Origin: Anaeromyxobacter sp.
GTDB taxonomy: Bacteria > Myxococcota > Myxococcia > Myxococcales > Anaeromyxobacteraceae
Assembly (NCBI GenBank): GCA_016718565.1
Contig: JADKCZ010000010.1
Span: 186,001 to 250,000, forward strand
Direction: 5' to 3'
Length of the DNA: 64,000 nucleotides
In this document: one piece after another, positions 35,315 through 44,592 of the stretch
Numbering within the stretch: position 1 is the first letter of the stretch
Layout of the letters: every line of letters starts with the position of its first letter
Made by a program: the position numbers and the translations under genes
The notes under the pieces: generated by a model
The model's database searches: none
What the model was told of the DNA's origin: nothing
The model's input: only the letters and a program-made list of their open reading frames with translations

Positions 35315-35591
35315 GCAGCACCCGCTCGCCGCCGCCGCCCGGCGCGGCGGGCCAGCGCTCCAGCCGGACCAGCTCGAAGGTGCCGCGCCCGGCCACGTGG
35401 AAGAGCGCGCTGCGCTCGCCGCTCGGCTGGCGGGGGCCCGACACCTGCAGGGTCAGGACGTCGCCGGCCGAGGAGAGGAGCACCGCCTGGAAGGACGGGC
35501 GCAAGAGGCCCGAGACCACCCCGATGGTCCAGTCGGCCAGGTCGATGGCCTTGTCGGCCTCCCAGACGTCGATGGTCTCCAGCCTCGGCAT
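35286..35591 (-). CDS. Small hypothetical protein
   Basis: A 101-aa protein from ATG 35591 with GGGAGCG upstream. Sequence is mixed alpha/beta (TIDVWEADKAIDLADW, SGDVL-like strand, SALFHVAGRGTFELVRLERW), soluble, no signal peptide. The last 29 bp overlap the convergent MinD-PilZ gene. It is 16 bp downstream of the MFS gene and probably co-transcribed. No family recognised. Confidence 0.6.
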   Translation of the reverse strand: MPRLETIDVWEADKAIDLADWTIGVVSGLLRPSFQAVLLSSAGDVLTLQVSGPRQPSGERSALFHVAGRGTFELVRLERWPAAPGGGGERVLLTLRVWPRP

Positions 35592-35607
35592 CGCTCCCTC
35601 CGCTCGC

Positions 35608-36855
35608 TCAGGGTGTGGCGCCCGGGGTCGCCGGGCCTTCGGGGCCCAGCCGGCCCAGCCGGCGCAGCTGCGGCGCGCGCCAGGCCACCAGGCCCACCGT
35701 CAGCAGGGTCATCACGCCGCCGAAGACCACCGAGGGCACCACCCCGAGCAGGCGCGCGGCCACGCCGCTCTCGAAGGCCCCCAGCTCGTTGGACGAGCCG
35801 ATGAAGAAGCTGTTCACCGCCGCCACGCGCCCCATCTTGTCCTGCGGCGTCCAGAGCTGCACCAGCGTGCCGCGCAGCACCACCGAGACGCCGTCCAGCG
35901 CCCCGCCCACGGCCAGCAGGGCCAGCGAGAGCGCGTAGGAGCGGGAGAAGGCGAAGGCGATCCAGGTGAGGCCGAAGAGCGCCACGCAGCCCAGCAGGGC
36001 CCGCCCGGCGCGGGCGAAGTGGCCGAAGCGGGCCAGCCCCAGCGACATGGCCACCGATCCGACGGCCGGCGCGGCGCGCAGCAGGCCGAAGCCGACCTCG
36101 CCCACGCCCAGCACGTCCCTGGCGAAGATGGGCAGGAGCGCCGCCGCGCCGCCGAAGAGGACGGCGAAGAGGTCCAGGCTGAGCGCGCCCACCAGGATGG
36201 GCTGCGAGAAGACGAACCGCACCCCGTCGGAGAGCCCGTCGAGCAGGCCACCGACCGGGGAGGCCGGGCGAGGGCGCGGCCGGACCGCCGCCATGGTGAG
36301 GAGCCCGGCCGCCGAGAGGGTCACCACCACCGCGTAGGCCAGCCGCGGCCCGCCCACCGCGATGAGCAGGCCGCCCACCGCCGGGCCCACCACCATGGCG
36401 GTGTGGAAGATGGAGGAGCGCCAGGTGGTGGCGTTCTGGTAGTGCTCCCGCGGCAGGAGCTCGGTGCCCAGCGCGGCCGAGGCCGGGCGGAAGAAGGCCC
36501 GGCCCAGGCCCGCCAGCGCCTGCGCGCCGTAGAGGGGGAGGGCGCCGGAGGGGGCGCCCAGGCTGAGCACCAGCAGCAGGAGCCCGCTGGCCGCCACCGC
36601 CGCCAGGCTGGCCAGCGAGATGGCGCGGCGGTCGTGCCGGTCGGCCGCCCACCCGCCCACCAGGGTGAGGGCCAGGAAGGGGACGGCCTCGGCCAGGCCC
36701 ACCAGGCCCAGCGCCAGCGGGTCGCCGGTGAGCTCGTAGACCTGCCAGCCGAGCACCGCGCTCTGGATCTGGGTGGCCACGAAGACCGCGGCCATGCCGG
36801 CCAGGTAGGCGCGGTACTCGGGGAAGCGCAGGGAGGCGTACGGGTCGTGGGCCAC
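35608..36855 (-). CDS. Major facilitator superfamily exporter (MFS_3/EntS-like)
   Basis: A 415-aa protein from GTG 36855 with about 12 membrane helices. The helix 2-3 loop carries the MFS signature GGWAADRHDRR. FRYRAYL-like N-terminal RFPEYRAYLAG and WQVYELTGDPLALGLVGLAE are typical of the MFS_3 group that includes siderophore exporters and uncharacterised drug-efflux proteins. The central loop is Pro/Arg-rich (RPRPRPASPVGG). Substrate unknown. Confidence 0.9.
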   Translation of the reverse strand: MAHDPYASLRFPEYRAYLAGMAAVFVATQIQSAVLGWQVYELTGDPLALGLVGLAEAVPFLALTLVGGWAADRHDRRAISLASLAAVAASGLLLLVLSLGAPSGALPLYGAQALAGLGRAFFRPASAALGTELLPREHYQNATTWRSSIFHTAMVVGPAVGGLLIAVGGPRLAYAVVVTLSAAGLLTMAAVRPRPRPASPVGGLLDGLSDGVRFVFSQPILVGALSLDLFAVLFGGAAALLPIFARDVLGVGEVGFGLLRAAPAVGSVAMSLGLARFGHFARAGRALLGCVALFGLTWIAFAFSRSYALSLALLAVGGALDGVSVVLRGTLVQLWTPQDKMGRVAAVNSFFIGSSNELGAFESGVAARLLGVVPSVVFGGVMTLLTVGLVAWRAPQLRRLGRLGPEGPATPGATP

Positions 36856-36922
36856 GAGGTCCGGGCATGCTGCGGGCGAGCGGGGGCGGGGTCAAGGGTG
36901 GGCTTCCCCTGCCCCCCCTGCT

Positions 36923-38815
36923 ATGACCCGCCCCGTGAACGCCGACGCGCCCGCCAAGACCTTCGCCGACCTGCTGGCCCACCCCGCCTTGCAGCGCGCC
37001 CTGGCCGCCAAGGGCTACGCCGAGCCCACCCCGGTGCAGGCGGCCGTGCTGGACCCCGCGCTGGCCGGCAAGGACCTGCTGGTCTCCTCGCGCACCGGGT
37101 CCGGCAAGACCGTGGCCTTCGGCCTGTGCCTGGCCGAGTCGCTGCTCGGCGAGGCGCCCACCTTCGGCAAGGCCGGCCCGCCGCTCGGCCTGGTCATCGC
37201 CCCCACCCGCGAGCTGGCGGTGCAGGTCCAGCGCGAGCTGGGGTGGCTGCTCGGCCCGGCCGGCGGCGTGGTGCTGGCCTGCGTGGGCGGGCTCGACCCG
37301 CGGCGCGAGGCCCGGGCCCTGGCCATCGGCGTGCACGTGGTGGTGGGCACGCCGGGCCGCCTGGTGGACCACATCGAGCGCGGCGCCCTCGACCTCTCGG
37401 GGCTGGGCGCCCTGGTGCTCGACGAGGCCGACGAGATGCTCGACATGGGCTTCCGCGAGGAGCTGGAGGCCATCCTCTCGGCCTCGCCGCCGGAGCGGCG
37501 CACCATCCTCTTCTCGGCCACCCTGCCGAAGCCCATCACCGACCTGGCGCGCCAGTACACCCGCGAGCCGGTGCGGGTGGCCGCCACGCCGGCCCGCGAG
37601 GCCCACGCCGACATCGCCTACCGGGCCCACGTGGTGGCGCAGCGCGAGCGCGACCACGCCCTGGTCAACGTGCTGCGGGCCCTCGACCCGGCCAGCGCGC
37701 TGGTGTTCCGGGCGCGCCGCGAGGCCGTCACCCACACCGCCGCGGCGCTCTCCGAGCGCGGCTTCGAGACCGTGGCCATCTCCGGCGAGCTGACCCAGGA
37801 GCAGCGGCTGCGGGCCCTCAAGTCGCTGCGCGACGGCCGGGCCCGCGTGCTGGTGGCCACCGACGTGGCGGCCCGCGGCCTGGACCTGCCCGGCATCGAG
37901 CTGGTGCTGCACGCCGACCTGCCGGGCGACGCCCAGGCCCTGCAGCACCGCAGCGGCCGCACCGGCCGCGCCGGCAAGAAGGGGCAGGCGGTGCTGCTGT
38001 GCGCGCCGGCCGAGCGCTACAAGCTGGAGCGGATGCTGCGGGAGGCGGGGGTGACGGCCGAGTGGGCCCCGGTCCCCAGCGCCGAGGAGATCCGCAAGAA
38101 GGACGACGCCCGCCTGCAGGCCGAGGTGGCGGTGGCGCTCGACGAGGTCCCCGAGGACGAGCTCCTGGCCGCCCGCGCGCTGCTGGAGGGGCGCGACCCG
38201 GTGGCGCTGGCCCTGGCGCTGGTGCGCCGCCACCGCACCGCCCTGCCGGCCGCCGAGGAGCTCCCAGAGACGGCCCGGGTCGCCCGCGAGGCTCCCCGCG
38301 GCCCGCGCGCCCCGCGCCCTGGCCCGCCCTCCGACGCCATGTGGTTCCGGCTCACCATCGGCCGCGAGAAGAAGGCCGACCCGAAGTGGATCCTGCCGCT
38401 CCTGTGCCGGCGCGGTGGGGTGACCCGCGACGAGATCGGCAAGATCATCATCCTGGCCACCGAGACCCGCTTCCAGGTGGCCACCCACGCCGCGGCCCGC
38501 TTCGCCGACGCGGCCCGCGTGCCGGATCCGCGCGCGCCGGGGCTGCGCATCGACCCGGCGCGCCCGCCCGACGACCTGCGGCCCGGCGCCGCCGCCCACC
38601 CCGCGGCGCGCCCGCACGCCGCGCGGCCCCGCCCGGCCGTGGCGCCGGCCGAGGCCGCGGCCCCTGCGCCCGCTGCGCCGGCGCCCGCGGCCCCCCGACG
38701 CGAGGGCCCGCGCCCCGGCGCCCGCCCTCGCCCGGCCGGCTCCCCGGCCAGCGGCCCGCGCCCGGTCCACGGCACGGGCCACGCCGTGCGGCGCGGGACC
38801 AAGCCGCGCAGCTGA
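36923..38815 (+). CDS. DEAD-box RNA helicase with DbpA-type RNA-binding domain
   Basis: A 630-aa ATP-dependent RNA helicase. Motifs: Q-motif region near YAEPTPVQAAVL, motif I SRTGSGKT, Ia PTRELA, GTPGR, motif II DEAD (DEADEML), III SAT, IV/V ATDVAARGLD, VI HRSGRTGRAG. The C-terminal MWFRLTIGREKKADPKWILP (about 473-492) begins a DbpA-type RNA-binding domain that in relatives recognises 23S rRNA. A long Pro/Ala/Arg-rich tail follows. ATG 36923 is annotated, but TATGAC at 36922-36927 with GTG 36935 seven nt later fits the leaderless pattern and may be the true start. Confidence 0.93.
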   Translation: MTRPVNADAPAKTFADLLAHPALQRALAAKGYAEPTPVQAAVLDPALAGKDLLVSSRTGSGKTVAFGLCLAESLLGEAPTFGKAGPPLGLVIAPTRELAVQVQRELGWLLGPAGGVVLACVGGLDPRREARALAIGVHVVVGTPGRLVDHIERGALDLSGLGALVLDEADEMLDMGFREELEAILSASPPERRTILFSATLPKPITDLARQYTREPVRVAATPAREAHADIAYRAHVVAQRERDHALVNVLRALDPASALVFRARREAVTHTAAALSERGFETVAISGELTQEQRLRALKSLRDGRARVLVATDVAARGLDLPGIELVLHADLPGDAQALQHRSGRTGRAGKKGQAVLLCAPAERYKLERMLREAGVTAEWAPVPSAEEIRKKDDARLQAEVAVALDEVPEDELLAARALLEGRDPVALALALVRRHRTALPAAEELPETARVAREAPRGPRAPRPGPPSDAMWFRLTIGREKKADPKWILPLLCRRGGVTRDEIGKIIILATETRFQVATHAAARFADAARVPDPRAPGLRIDPARPPDDLRPGAAAHPAARPHAARPRPAVAPAEAAAPAPAAPAPAAPRREGPRPGARPRPAGSPASGPRPVHGTGHAVRRGTKPRS

Positions 38816-38867
38816 GCCGACGCGGTCGCGGGGCCCGTCCGCAGGCCGGGTCACCGCCCGAGCGGCC

Positions 38868-41093
38868 TCAGCGACCGGGGGGTTCGTCCGGCGGCGGCGC
38901 GCCCCTGGCCTGGTCGAGCGCGGCGCGCAGCGCGCGCGCCAGGGCGTCGAAGGTGAGCGGCTTGACCACGAAGGCGTCGGCCCCGGCGGTGGCGTCCTCC
39001 AGCCCCTCGGCGTAGCCGCTCATGAGCAGCACCGGCCGGCCCGGCCAGCGGGCCCGGAAGGCGCGGCCCAGCTCCGCCCCCCGCATCCCGGGCATCACCA
39101 CGTCGGAGAGCAGCGCGTCCACCCGGCCGCCCGTCTGCTCCACCAGCTCCAGCGCCTGCGCCCCGCCCTCCGCCTCCAGCACCTGGTAGCCCAGCCGCAC
39201 CAGGATGGAGCGGACCACCCGCCGGATGGAGGGCTCGTCGTCCACCACCAGCACGGTCTCGCCGCGCCCGAGCGGCGCCGGCGCGGGGGCCGCTGGCGAG
39301 GGCGCCGCGGCGGCGGACGCCGCCTCGGCGGCCGGCAGGTAGAGGTCGAAGCGCGTCCCGGCGCCCGGGGCGGTGAACAGCCGCGCGTGGCCGCCGTGCT
39401 GCCGCACCACGCCGTAGACCGTGGCCAACCCCAGCCCGGTGCCCTGGCCCCGCGCCTTGGTGGTGAAGAAGGGCTCGAAGGCGCGGGCGGCCACCTCGGG
39501 GGCCATGCCCGTGCCGGTGTCGCTCACCGAGAGCCGCACCCATCGGCCCGGCGGCGGGCCGTCCGGCCGCTCCTCCAGCACCGGGGCCGCCGCCACCGAG
39601 ATGGTGAGCGTCCCGCCGCGGGGCATGGCGTCGCGGGCGTTGATGGCCAGGTTCATCAGCACCTGCTCGATCTGCGACCGGTCGCCCAGGATCGGCGGGG
39701 CGCCCACGTCCAGGTCCAGGCGGACCACCACGTCCTCGCCGATGAGGCGGGCCAGCATGGGGGCGAAGGTGCGGCACACCTCCTCCAGCGGCAGGGGGTG
39801 GACCTCCAGCTGCTGCTTGCGCGAGAAGGCCAGCAGCTGCCGCGTCAGGGCGGCGGCGTGGCGCCCCGCCTCCAGGATGGTGCGCAGGTCGGCCGCCTGC
39901 GGGCCGCCGGGAGGGAGGTCGGCCGCCAGCAGCTCGCCCACGCCCAGGATGGTGGTGAGCAGGTTGTTGAAGTCGTGGGCCACCCCACCGGCCAGCCGCC
40001 CGATGGACTCGAGCTTCACCGACTGGCGCCGCTCGTCCTCCAGGTGGCGCCGCTCGGTGACGTCGACCAGGACGCCGGTGACCCGGGCGGCGCGCCCGGC
40101 CAGGCCCGCCACCGCGCTGGCGTGCAGCTCCAGCCAGCGCTCCGGCGCGGCGGCCACGCGGTGCTCCAGCCGGGTGCGCCGGCCGCCCGAGGGCGCGGCC
40201 GCCAGCAGCGCCGCCACGGCCCCGCGATCCTCCTGGTGCACCGCGGCCACCCAGGCCTCCAGCGTGGCCGGGGCCGCCCCCAGCAGCGTGGCGGCGCCCT
40301 CCGACCAGGTGAGGCGCCCGGTCTCCAGGTCCCAGTCCACGCTGGCCATGGCCGAGGCCGACAGCGCCAGCCGCAGGCGCGCCTCGCTCTGGCGCAGCGC
40401 CTCCTCGGTGCGGCGCCGCTCCGCCACCTCGTCCTCCAGCTCCTGGTTGGCGGCCGTGAGCTGGCCGGTGCGGGAGGCCACCTTCTCGTCGAGGGCGGCG
40501 TTGAGCGCCAGCAGCTCCTCCAGCAGCGCCACGTTCTCGAGCCGCGCCGCCACCGTCTCCACCACCCGCGCCAGCACCGGGGTGACGTCCGCCAGGTGCG
40601 CCCCGTCGTCCTCGTGCACGAAGAGGAAGAGGCCGCGCGGCATGGTGCGGCAGGTGAAGGGCAGGAGCAGCGCCGAGCCGGGCGCCAGCGCGGGCAGCAG
40701 GGCGGCGTCCAGGCCGGCCTCGGCGCACTGGGCGCCGCGCAGCAGCAGCGCGCCGGAGCGCAGCGCCTCCACCACCCGCGGCGCGAGGCGCAGGACGCGG
40801 CCGTCCAGGCGGGCGTCGCTGCGGGCGTGGTAGGCGTGGCGCACCACCACGTCGGCCGGCCCCAGGTCGCCCACCGCGCAGAGCGGCACGTCCTTCAGGA
40901 TGGAGACCTGCTCCAGCCCCACCTGCAGGATGCCGGCGGCGTCCTCCACCAGGTAGACGTGCTCGGAGACCAGCCCCAGCAGGGCGGTGTCGACCTGGCG
41001 CTCGGCCAGCTGCTGGTTCTCCTCCAGCAGCTGGGCGACCCGGGCCTCCAGGTCGCGCAGGCGCTGGACGGCCCCCTCACCCGCGGGCGGCAT
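38868..41093 (-). CDS. Soluble hybrid histidine kinase GAF-PAS-HisKA-HATPase-REC
   Basis: A 741-aa protein from ATG 41093. A short coiled coil (1-35) leads to a GAF-like domain (about 45-190, with KDVPLCAVGDLG and LLLPFTCRTMPRGLFLFV). A second coiled coil precedes PAS (about 235-345, ASVDWDLETGRLTWSEGA). The H-box is GRLAGGVAHDFNNLLTTI. The HATPase has NLAINARDAMP, VSDTGTGM, FEPFFTTKA and GTGLGLATV. The C-terminal receiver (about 620-741) has VLVVDDEPSI and acceptor in ALLSDVVMPGMRG. The order matches NtrB-like hybrid kinases with an attached receiver. Its start overlaps the hydrolase gene by 17 bp. Confidence 0.9.
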   Translation of the reverse strand: MPPAGEGAVQRLRDLEARVAQLLEENQQLAERQVDTALLGLVSEHVYLVEDAAGILQVGLEQVSILKDVPLCAVGDLGPADVVVRHAYHARSDARLDGRVLRLAPRVVEALRSGALLLRGAQCAEAGLDAALLPALAPGSALLLPFTCRTMPRGLFLFVHEDDGAHLADVTPVLARVVETVAARLENVALLEELLALNAALDEKVASRTGQLTAANQELEDEVAERRRTEEALRQSEARLRLALSASAMASVDWDLETGRLTWSEGAATLLGAAPATLEAWVAAVHQEDRGAVAALLAAAPSGGRRTRLEHRVAAAPERWLELHASAVAGLAGRAARVTGVLVDVTERRHLEDERRQSVKLESIGRLAGGVAHDFNNLLTTILGVGELLAADLPPGGPQAADLRTILEAGRHAAALTRQLLAFSRKQQLEVHPLPLEEVCRTFAPMLARLIGEDVVVRLDLDVGAPPILGDRSQIEQVLMNLAINARDAMPRGGTLTISVAAAPVLEERPDGPPPGRWVRLSVSDTGTGMAPEVAARAFEPFFTTKARGQGTGLGLATVYGVVRQHGGHARLFTAPGAGTRFDLYLPAAEAASAAAAPSPAAPAPAPLGRGETVLVVDDEPSIRRVVRSILVRLGYQVLEAEGGAQALELVEQTGGRVDALLSDVVMPGMRGAELGRAFRARWPGRPVLLMSGYAEGLEDATAGADAFVVKPLTFDALARALRAALDQARGAPPPDEPPGR

Positions 41094-41946
41094 CGAGGTG
41101 GACCTGCAGGAGCGCGGCCAGCTGCCCGGGCTGGTCGAGGGGGGTGTAGTGGCCGGCCTCGGGGATCCGCTCCAGGCGCGCGCCCGGGATGTCCTTCACC
41201 AGCCGCTCCGCGATGGCGAAGGAGAGGTAGGCGTCGGCCATGCCCCAGGCCACCAGCACCGGCAGGCGCAGCCGCGGCAGGTCGGCCGCGACCTCCATGA
41301 GGTTGGCGTTGTCGAGGCAGCGGGCGAAGTGCACGAAGGCCTTGCGCCCCGCGGCGGTCCGGAGCGGCGAGGTGAAGTCGGCCATGAGGGCCGCGTCCAC
41401 CCGGTCCTTGTGGTACAGGCCGCGCCGCACCAGCACCGCGAAGGCGCCCAGGTCGAGCGCCGCCAGCAGCAGCTGGCGGATGACGGGGGTGCGCAGGGCG
41501 ATGATGGGCTGGACCGGCCAGAAGTCGTAGCCGACCGGGTTCACCAGGGTCAGGCTGCGCAGGAGGGTGGGCTGGTTCACCGCCAGGATCTGGGCGATGC
41601 CGCCGCCCAGGTCGTGCCCCACCAGGTGGACGCCGGAGAGGCCGAGCGCCTGGCAGAACGGCCCCAGCCGCTCGGCGTGCGCCTTGAGGGCGTAGGAGGC
41701 GTCGAGCGGCAGGTCGGAGGCGCCGCAGCCGAGCAGGTCCACCGCCACCACGTCGTAGCGCCCGGTGGCGGCCAGGCGCTGCAGCACCCCCTCCCAGAGG
41801 AAGGAGTGGGTGGTGATGCCGTGCACCAGCAGGACCGGCTGGCCGGCCCCGGCGCGCCGGTAGGCCAGCCGGTGCGGCCCGACCTGGACCGTCTGGACCG
41901 GAGTCCGGGGCGCCGCCGGTGGCGGCTCGAGGTGCGGTGCGGGCAT
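41077..41946 (-). CDS. Alpha/beta-fold hydrolase
   Basis: ATG 41946, 289 aa. The oxyanion-hole segment is LLVHGITTHSFLW. The nucleophile elbow should be G-x-S-x-G but reads VGHDLGGGIA, with Asp in place of Ser. This Asp is the form used by haloalkane dehalogenases and epoxide hydrolases. The acid lies near LVAWGMADAYLSF and the His in EAGHYTPLDQP. An epoxide hydrolase or dehalogenase-type activity is thus more likely than a Ser esterase (inference). It lies downstream of mobA and overlaps the hybrid kinase gene. Confidence 0.85.
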   Translation of the reverse strand: MPAPHLEPPPAAPRTPVQTVQVGPHRLAYRRAGAGQPVLLVHGITTHSFLWEGVLQRLAATGRYDVVAVDLLGCGASDLPLDASYALKAHAERLGPFCQALGLSGVHLVGHDLGGGIAQILAVNQPTLLRSLTLVNPVGYDFWPVQPIIALRTPVIRQLLLAALDLGAFAVLVRRGLYHKDRVDAALMADFTSPLRTAAGRKAFVHFARCLDNANLMEVAADLPRLRLPVLVAWGMADAYLSFAIAERLVKDIPGARLERIPEAGHYTPLDQPGQLAALLQVHLDAARG

Positions 41947-42011
41947 GCGGATGGGAGCCTCCCCTCCAGGACAGCTCGTACCACGGTTCCGCCGGGCGCG
42001 GCCGCGTCGCC

Positions 42012-42614
42012 TTACCGGACCACCAGCCCGAGGCGCGCCGCGTCCTCGGGCGTGTTGACGTTCTCGAAGGCCCGCCCGTCCGGATCGATCAGGCGCCACT
42101 CGCTCTCCTCGATCACCCGCGCCCCCACCACCTCGGCCAGCTCCTGCAGCGAGGGGTCGCCGCGCCGCAGCGCCCCGTCGAGCAGGGGGAGGCAGGCCCT
42201 GGACCAGAGGGCGAAGAGCGGCTCCAGCCGCCCTCCCCACCGCGGCATCACCGCGGCCGCGCCGGCGCGCCGCTCCACCAGGTGGGCCACCGAGGTGCGC
42301 GACAGGAACGGCATGTCGCAGGCGGCCGTGAAGACCCACTCGGAGGTGGAGGCCGTCAGGGCCGCGTGGACGCCGCCTGGGGCGCCCTTGCCGGGCAGGA
42401 CGTCGGCCACCAGCGACGCGCCCAGGACGGCGTAGGGGCGCGGGTCGTTGGTCACCACCAGCGAGGCGGCGAACAGCTCCTTGAAGAGCCGCAGCGAGCG
42501 CCCCGCGATGGGCGTGCCGTCCAGGCGGAGCAGCCCCTTCACCGCGCCGCCGAGCCGGGTGGCGCGGCCGCCGGCGATGAGGGCGCCCGTGACGTCGGGG
42601 TAGCGCGGAGGCAC
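42012..42614 (-). CDS. mobA: Molybdenum cofactor guanylyltransferase
   Basis: A 200-aa protein from GTG 42614. The NTP-transferase start GALIAGGRATRLGGAVKGLL corresponds to the MobA L-A-G-G-x-x-x-R-M/L-G-x-x-K signature. VTNDPRPYAVLG, GPLGG-like KGAPGGVHAAL, ACDMPFLS (metal Asp) and a terminal NVNTPEDAARLG are all typical. It attaches GMP to molybdopterin to form the bis-MGD cofactor of DMSO-reductase-type enzymes. First gene of the minus-strand cluster; divergent from the TPR gene. Confidence 0.9.
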   Translation of the reverse strand: MPPRYPDVTGALIAGGRATRLGGAVKGLLRLDGTPIAGRSLRLFKELFAASLVVTNDPRPYAVLGASLVADVLPGKGAPGGVHAALTASTSEWVFTAACDMPFLSRTSVAHLVERRAGAAAVMPRWGGRLEPLFALWSRACLPLLDGALRRGDPSLQELAEVVGARVIEESEWRLIDPDGRAFENVNTPEDAARLGLVVR

Positions 42615-42684
42615 GGCGGCACTCTAGCAGCGCGCCCGGTGTCCGTGGACCCCCCCGGGCGATTCGTGTACAAGGACCGGTTCC

Positions 42685-43014
42685 ATGACCCCGGACGAGC
42701 GGCTGGCGGCGTTCCAGAAGTTCGCGGCCGCCAGGCCAGACGACCCCTTCACGCGCTACTCGCTGGCCATGCAGCTCCGGTCCATGGGGCGGCTCGACGA
42801 CGCGGTGGGCGAGTTCCAGGAGCTGGCGCGGCGCACCCCGGACTACCTGCCGACCTGGCTGATGCTGGGGCAGGCCCTGGAGACCCTGGCGCGGGGCGCC
42901 GAGGCGGCCCAGGCCTACCGGGACGGGATCGCCGTGGCGGTGCGGCGGGGCGACAACCACGCGCGGGGCGAGCTCGAGGATGCGCTCGGGCAGCTCGGCG
43001 ACAGGGCCGGCTGA
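42685..43014 (+). CDS. Small TPR protein
   Basis: A 109-aa protein made of about two and a half tetratricopeptide repeats: PFTRYSLAMQLRSMGRLDDA and LPTWLMLGQALETLARGAEA. Such short TPR proteins serve as scaffolds. A TACAAG box lies 10 nt before the ATG. It is 16 bp upstream of fabI and probably co-transcribed. Confidence 0.85.
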   Translation: MTPDERLAAFQKFAAARPDDPFTRYSLAMQLRSMGRLDDAVGEFQELARRTPDYLPTWLMLGQALETLARGAEAAQAYRDGIAVAVRRGDNHARGELEDALGQLGDRAG

Positions 43015-43030
43015 CGGCCACGAGGACCAG

Positions 43031-43846
43031 ATGAGCGAAGCCACCACCACCCCTCCGTCGCCGGGCCGGCTGCTCGAGGGCAAGCGGGCCCTGATCACCG
43101 GCGTGGCCAACGACCGGTCCATCGCCTGGGCCATCGCCGAGGCCTTCCACGCCCAGGGGGCCGAGCTGGCCTTCACCTACCCGGGGGCGGCCATGGGCGA
43201 GCGGGTCATCCCGCTGGTGAAGGGGCTGGGCCCCGCCGCGGTCCTCGACATGGACGTCTCGGAGGACGCCAGCATCGACCAGGCGTTCGCCGCCCTGCGC
43301 GAGGTCTGGCCGCGCTTCGACATCCTGGTCCACTCCATCGGCTACGCGCCGCGAGGGGCGCTGGCCGGGCGCTTCACCGAGGTGACCACCCGCGAGGCCT
43401 GGCGCATCACCCTGGACGTGTCGGCCTACTCGCTGATCGCCCTGGCCCGGGCGGCGCGGCCCTTCCTGCCGCCCGGCGGCAACCTGGTGACGCTCTCGTA
43501 CTACGGCGCCGAGAAGGTGGTCTCCAACTACAACGTCATGGGGGTGGCCAAGGCGGCGCTGGAGGCCTCGATGCGCTACCTGGCCGAGGACCTCGGCCAG
43601 GACGGCATCCGCGTCAACGCCATCAGCGCCGGCCCGGTCAAGACCCTGGCCGCGGCCGGCATCAAGGGCATGCGGACCATGCTGCAGGAGAACGCCGAGA
43701 AGACCCCGCTGCGCCGGAACATCGACCAGGACGACGTGGCGCGGGCCTGCCTCTACCTGTGCTCGGACCTGGCCCGCAGCGTCACCGGCGAGGTGCTGCA
43801 CGTGGACTGCGGCCAGAACATCCTGGGCGTGGTCTCGATGGCCTGA
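43031..43846 (+). CDS. fabI: Enoyl-[acyl-carrier-protein] reductase (NADH)
   Basis: ATG 43031, 271 aa. It catalyses the last reduction of fatty-acid elongation. The FabI-type nucleotide loop GVANDRSIAWAIA, SIGYAP, LSYYGAEKVVSNYNVMGVAK (catalytic Tyr-x6-Lys) and SAGPVKTLAAAGI are all present. GAGG precedes the start. This is the triclosan-target class (known for the family). The stop is immediately adjacent to the convergent MBL gene. Confidence 0.95.
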   Translation: MSEATTTPPSPGRLLEGKRALITGVANDRSIAWAIAEAFHAQGAELAFTYPGAAMGERVIPLVKGLGPAAVLDMDVSEDASIDQAFAALREVWPRFDILVHSIGYAPRGALAGRFTEVTTREAWRITLDVSAYSLIALARAARPFLPPGGNLVTLSYYGAEKVVSNYNVMGVAKAALEASMRYLAEDLGQDGIRVNAISAGPVKTLAAAGIKGMRTMLQENAEKTPLRRNIDQDDVARACLYLCSDLARSVTGEVLHVDCGQNILGVVSMA

Positions 43847-44500
43847 TCAGACGAAGCGGCTGCGCCGCGGCGCCTCGCCCACGAAGGGGTTCTGGCGCCG
43901 CTCCTCGCCGAGGGTGCCGGCCGGGCCGTGGCCGGGGTGGAAGGTCACCTCGTCGCCCAGCGGGAAGAGCTTCTCCTTGATGGAGCCGGCCAGCTGGTCG
44001 AAGTCGCCGCCCGGCAGGTCGGTGCGCCCCACCGAGCCGAGGAAGAGCGTGTCGCCGGTGAAGAGCACCTGGTCGTCGGCGAACCACAGGCAGGTGGAGC
44101 CGGGCGAGTGGCCGGGGGTGTGCAGCACGGTGGCGGCGTGGCGCCCCACCGTCACCACCTCGCCGTCCCGGTGGGTCCGCTCCACCGTCGGCGGCAGGGC
44201 GTGCGGCAGGCCGAACACCTCCACCTGGCGCGGCAGCGAGGCCAGGAAGCGCTGGTCGCCCTCGTGGATGGTGACCGGCGCCCCGGTGGCGGCCTGCGCC
44301 TCGGCGGCCCCGGCCACGTGGTCGACGTGGCCGTGGGTCAGGAAGATCCGGCCGACGCGCCAGCCGGGCTCGGCCAGCGCCAGCACCCGCGGGATCTCGG
44401 CGCCGGGGTCGATCAGCAGCGCCTCCCCGGTCTCGCCGCACGCCACCAGGTAGGCGTTCATGGCGAACGGGCCGACCACCACCGAGCGGACCACCAGCAT
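43847..44500 (-). CDS. Metallo-beta-lactamase-fold hydrolase (glyoxalase II-like)
   Basis: ATG 44500 with GGAGG 6 nt upstream; 217 aa. Zinc ligands are in THGHVDHVAG, HTPGHSPGST, FTGDTLFLG and HPGHGP, the glyoxalase-II/YcbL arrangement. At this length it lacks the glutathione-binding C-terminal domain of classical GloB, so it is probably a YcbL-type thioesterase or related hydrolase. Confidence 0.9.
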   Translation of the reverse strand: MLVVRSVVVGPFAMNAYLVACGETGEALLIDPGAEIPRVLALAEPGWRVGRIFLTHGHVDHVAGAAEAQAATGAPVTIHEGDQRFLASLPRQVEVFGLPHALPPTVERTHRDGEVVTVGRHAATVLHTPGHSPGSTCLWFADDQVLFTGDTLFLGSVGRTDLPGGDFDQLAGSIKEKLFPLGDEVTFHPGHGPAGTLGEERRQNPFVGEAPRRSRFV

Positions 44501-44592
44501 GTCTTCCTCCGGGAACGGCGCCAGGGAACGGGAAAGGGCCGAAGGGTCGCCCCTCCGGCCCCGCCGGGTCAACTGCCGGGTGCGCCAGGCTG

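Noticed and set aside
35453..38854. 1133-codon open frame on the minus strand
   Set aside because: Antisense to the DEAD-box helicase gene and out of frame with the MFS gene; composition typical of a shadow frame.
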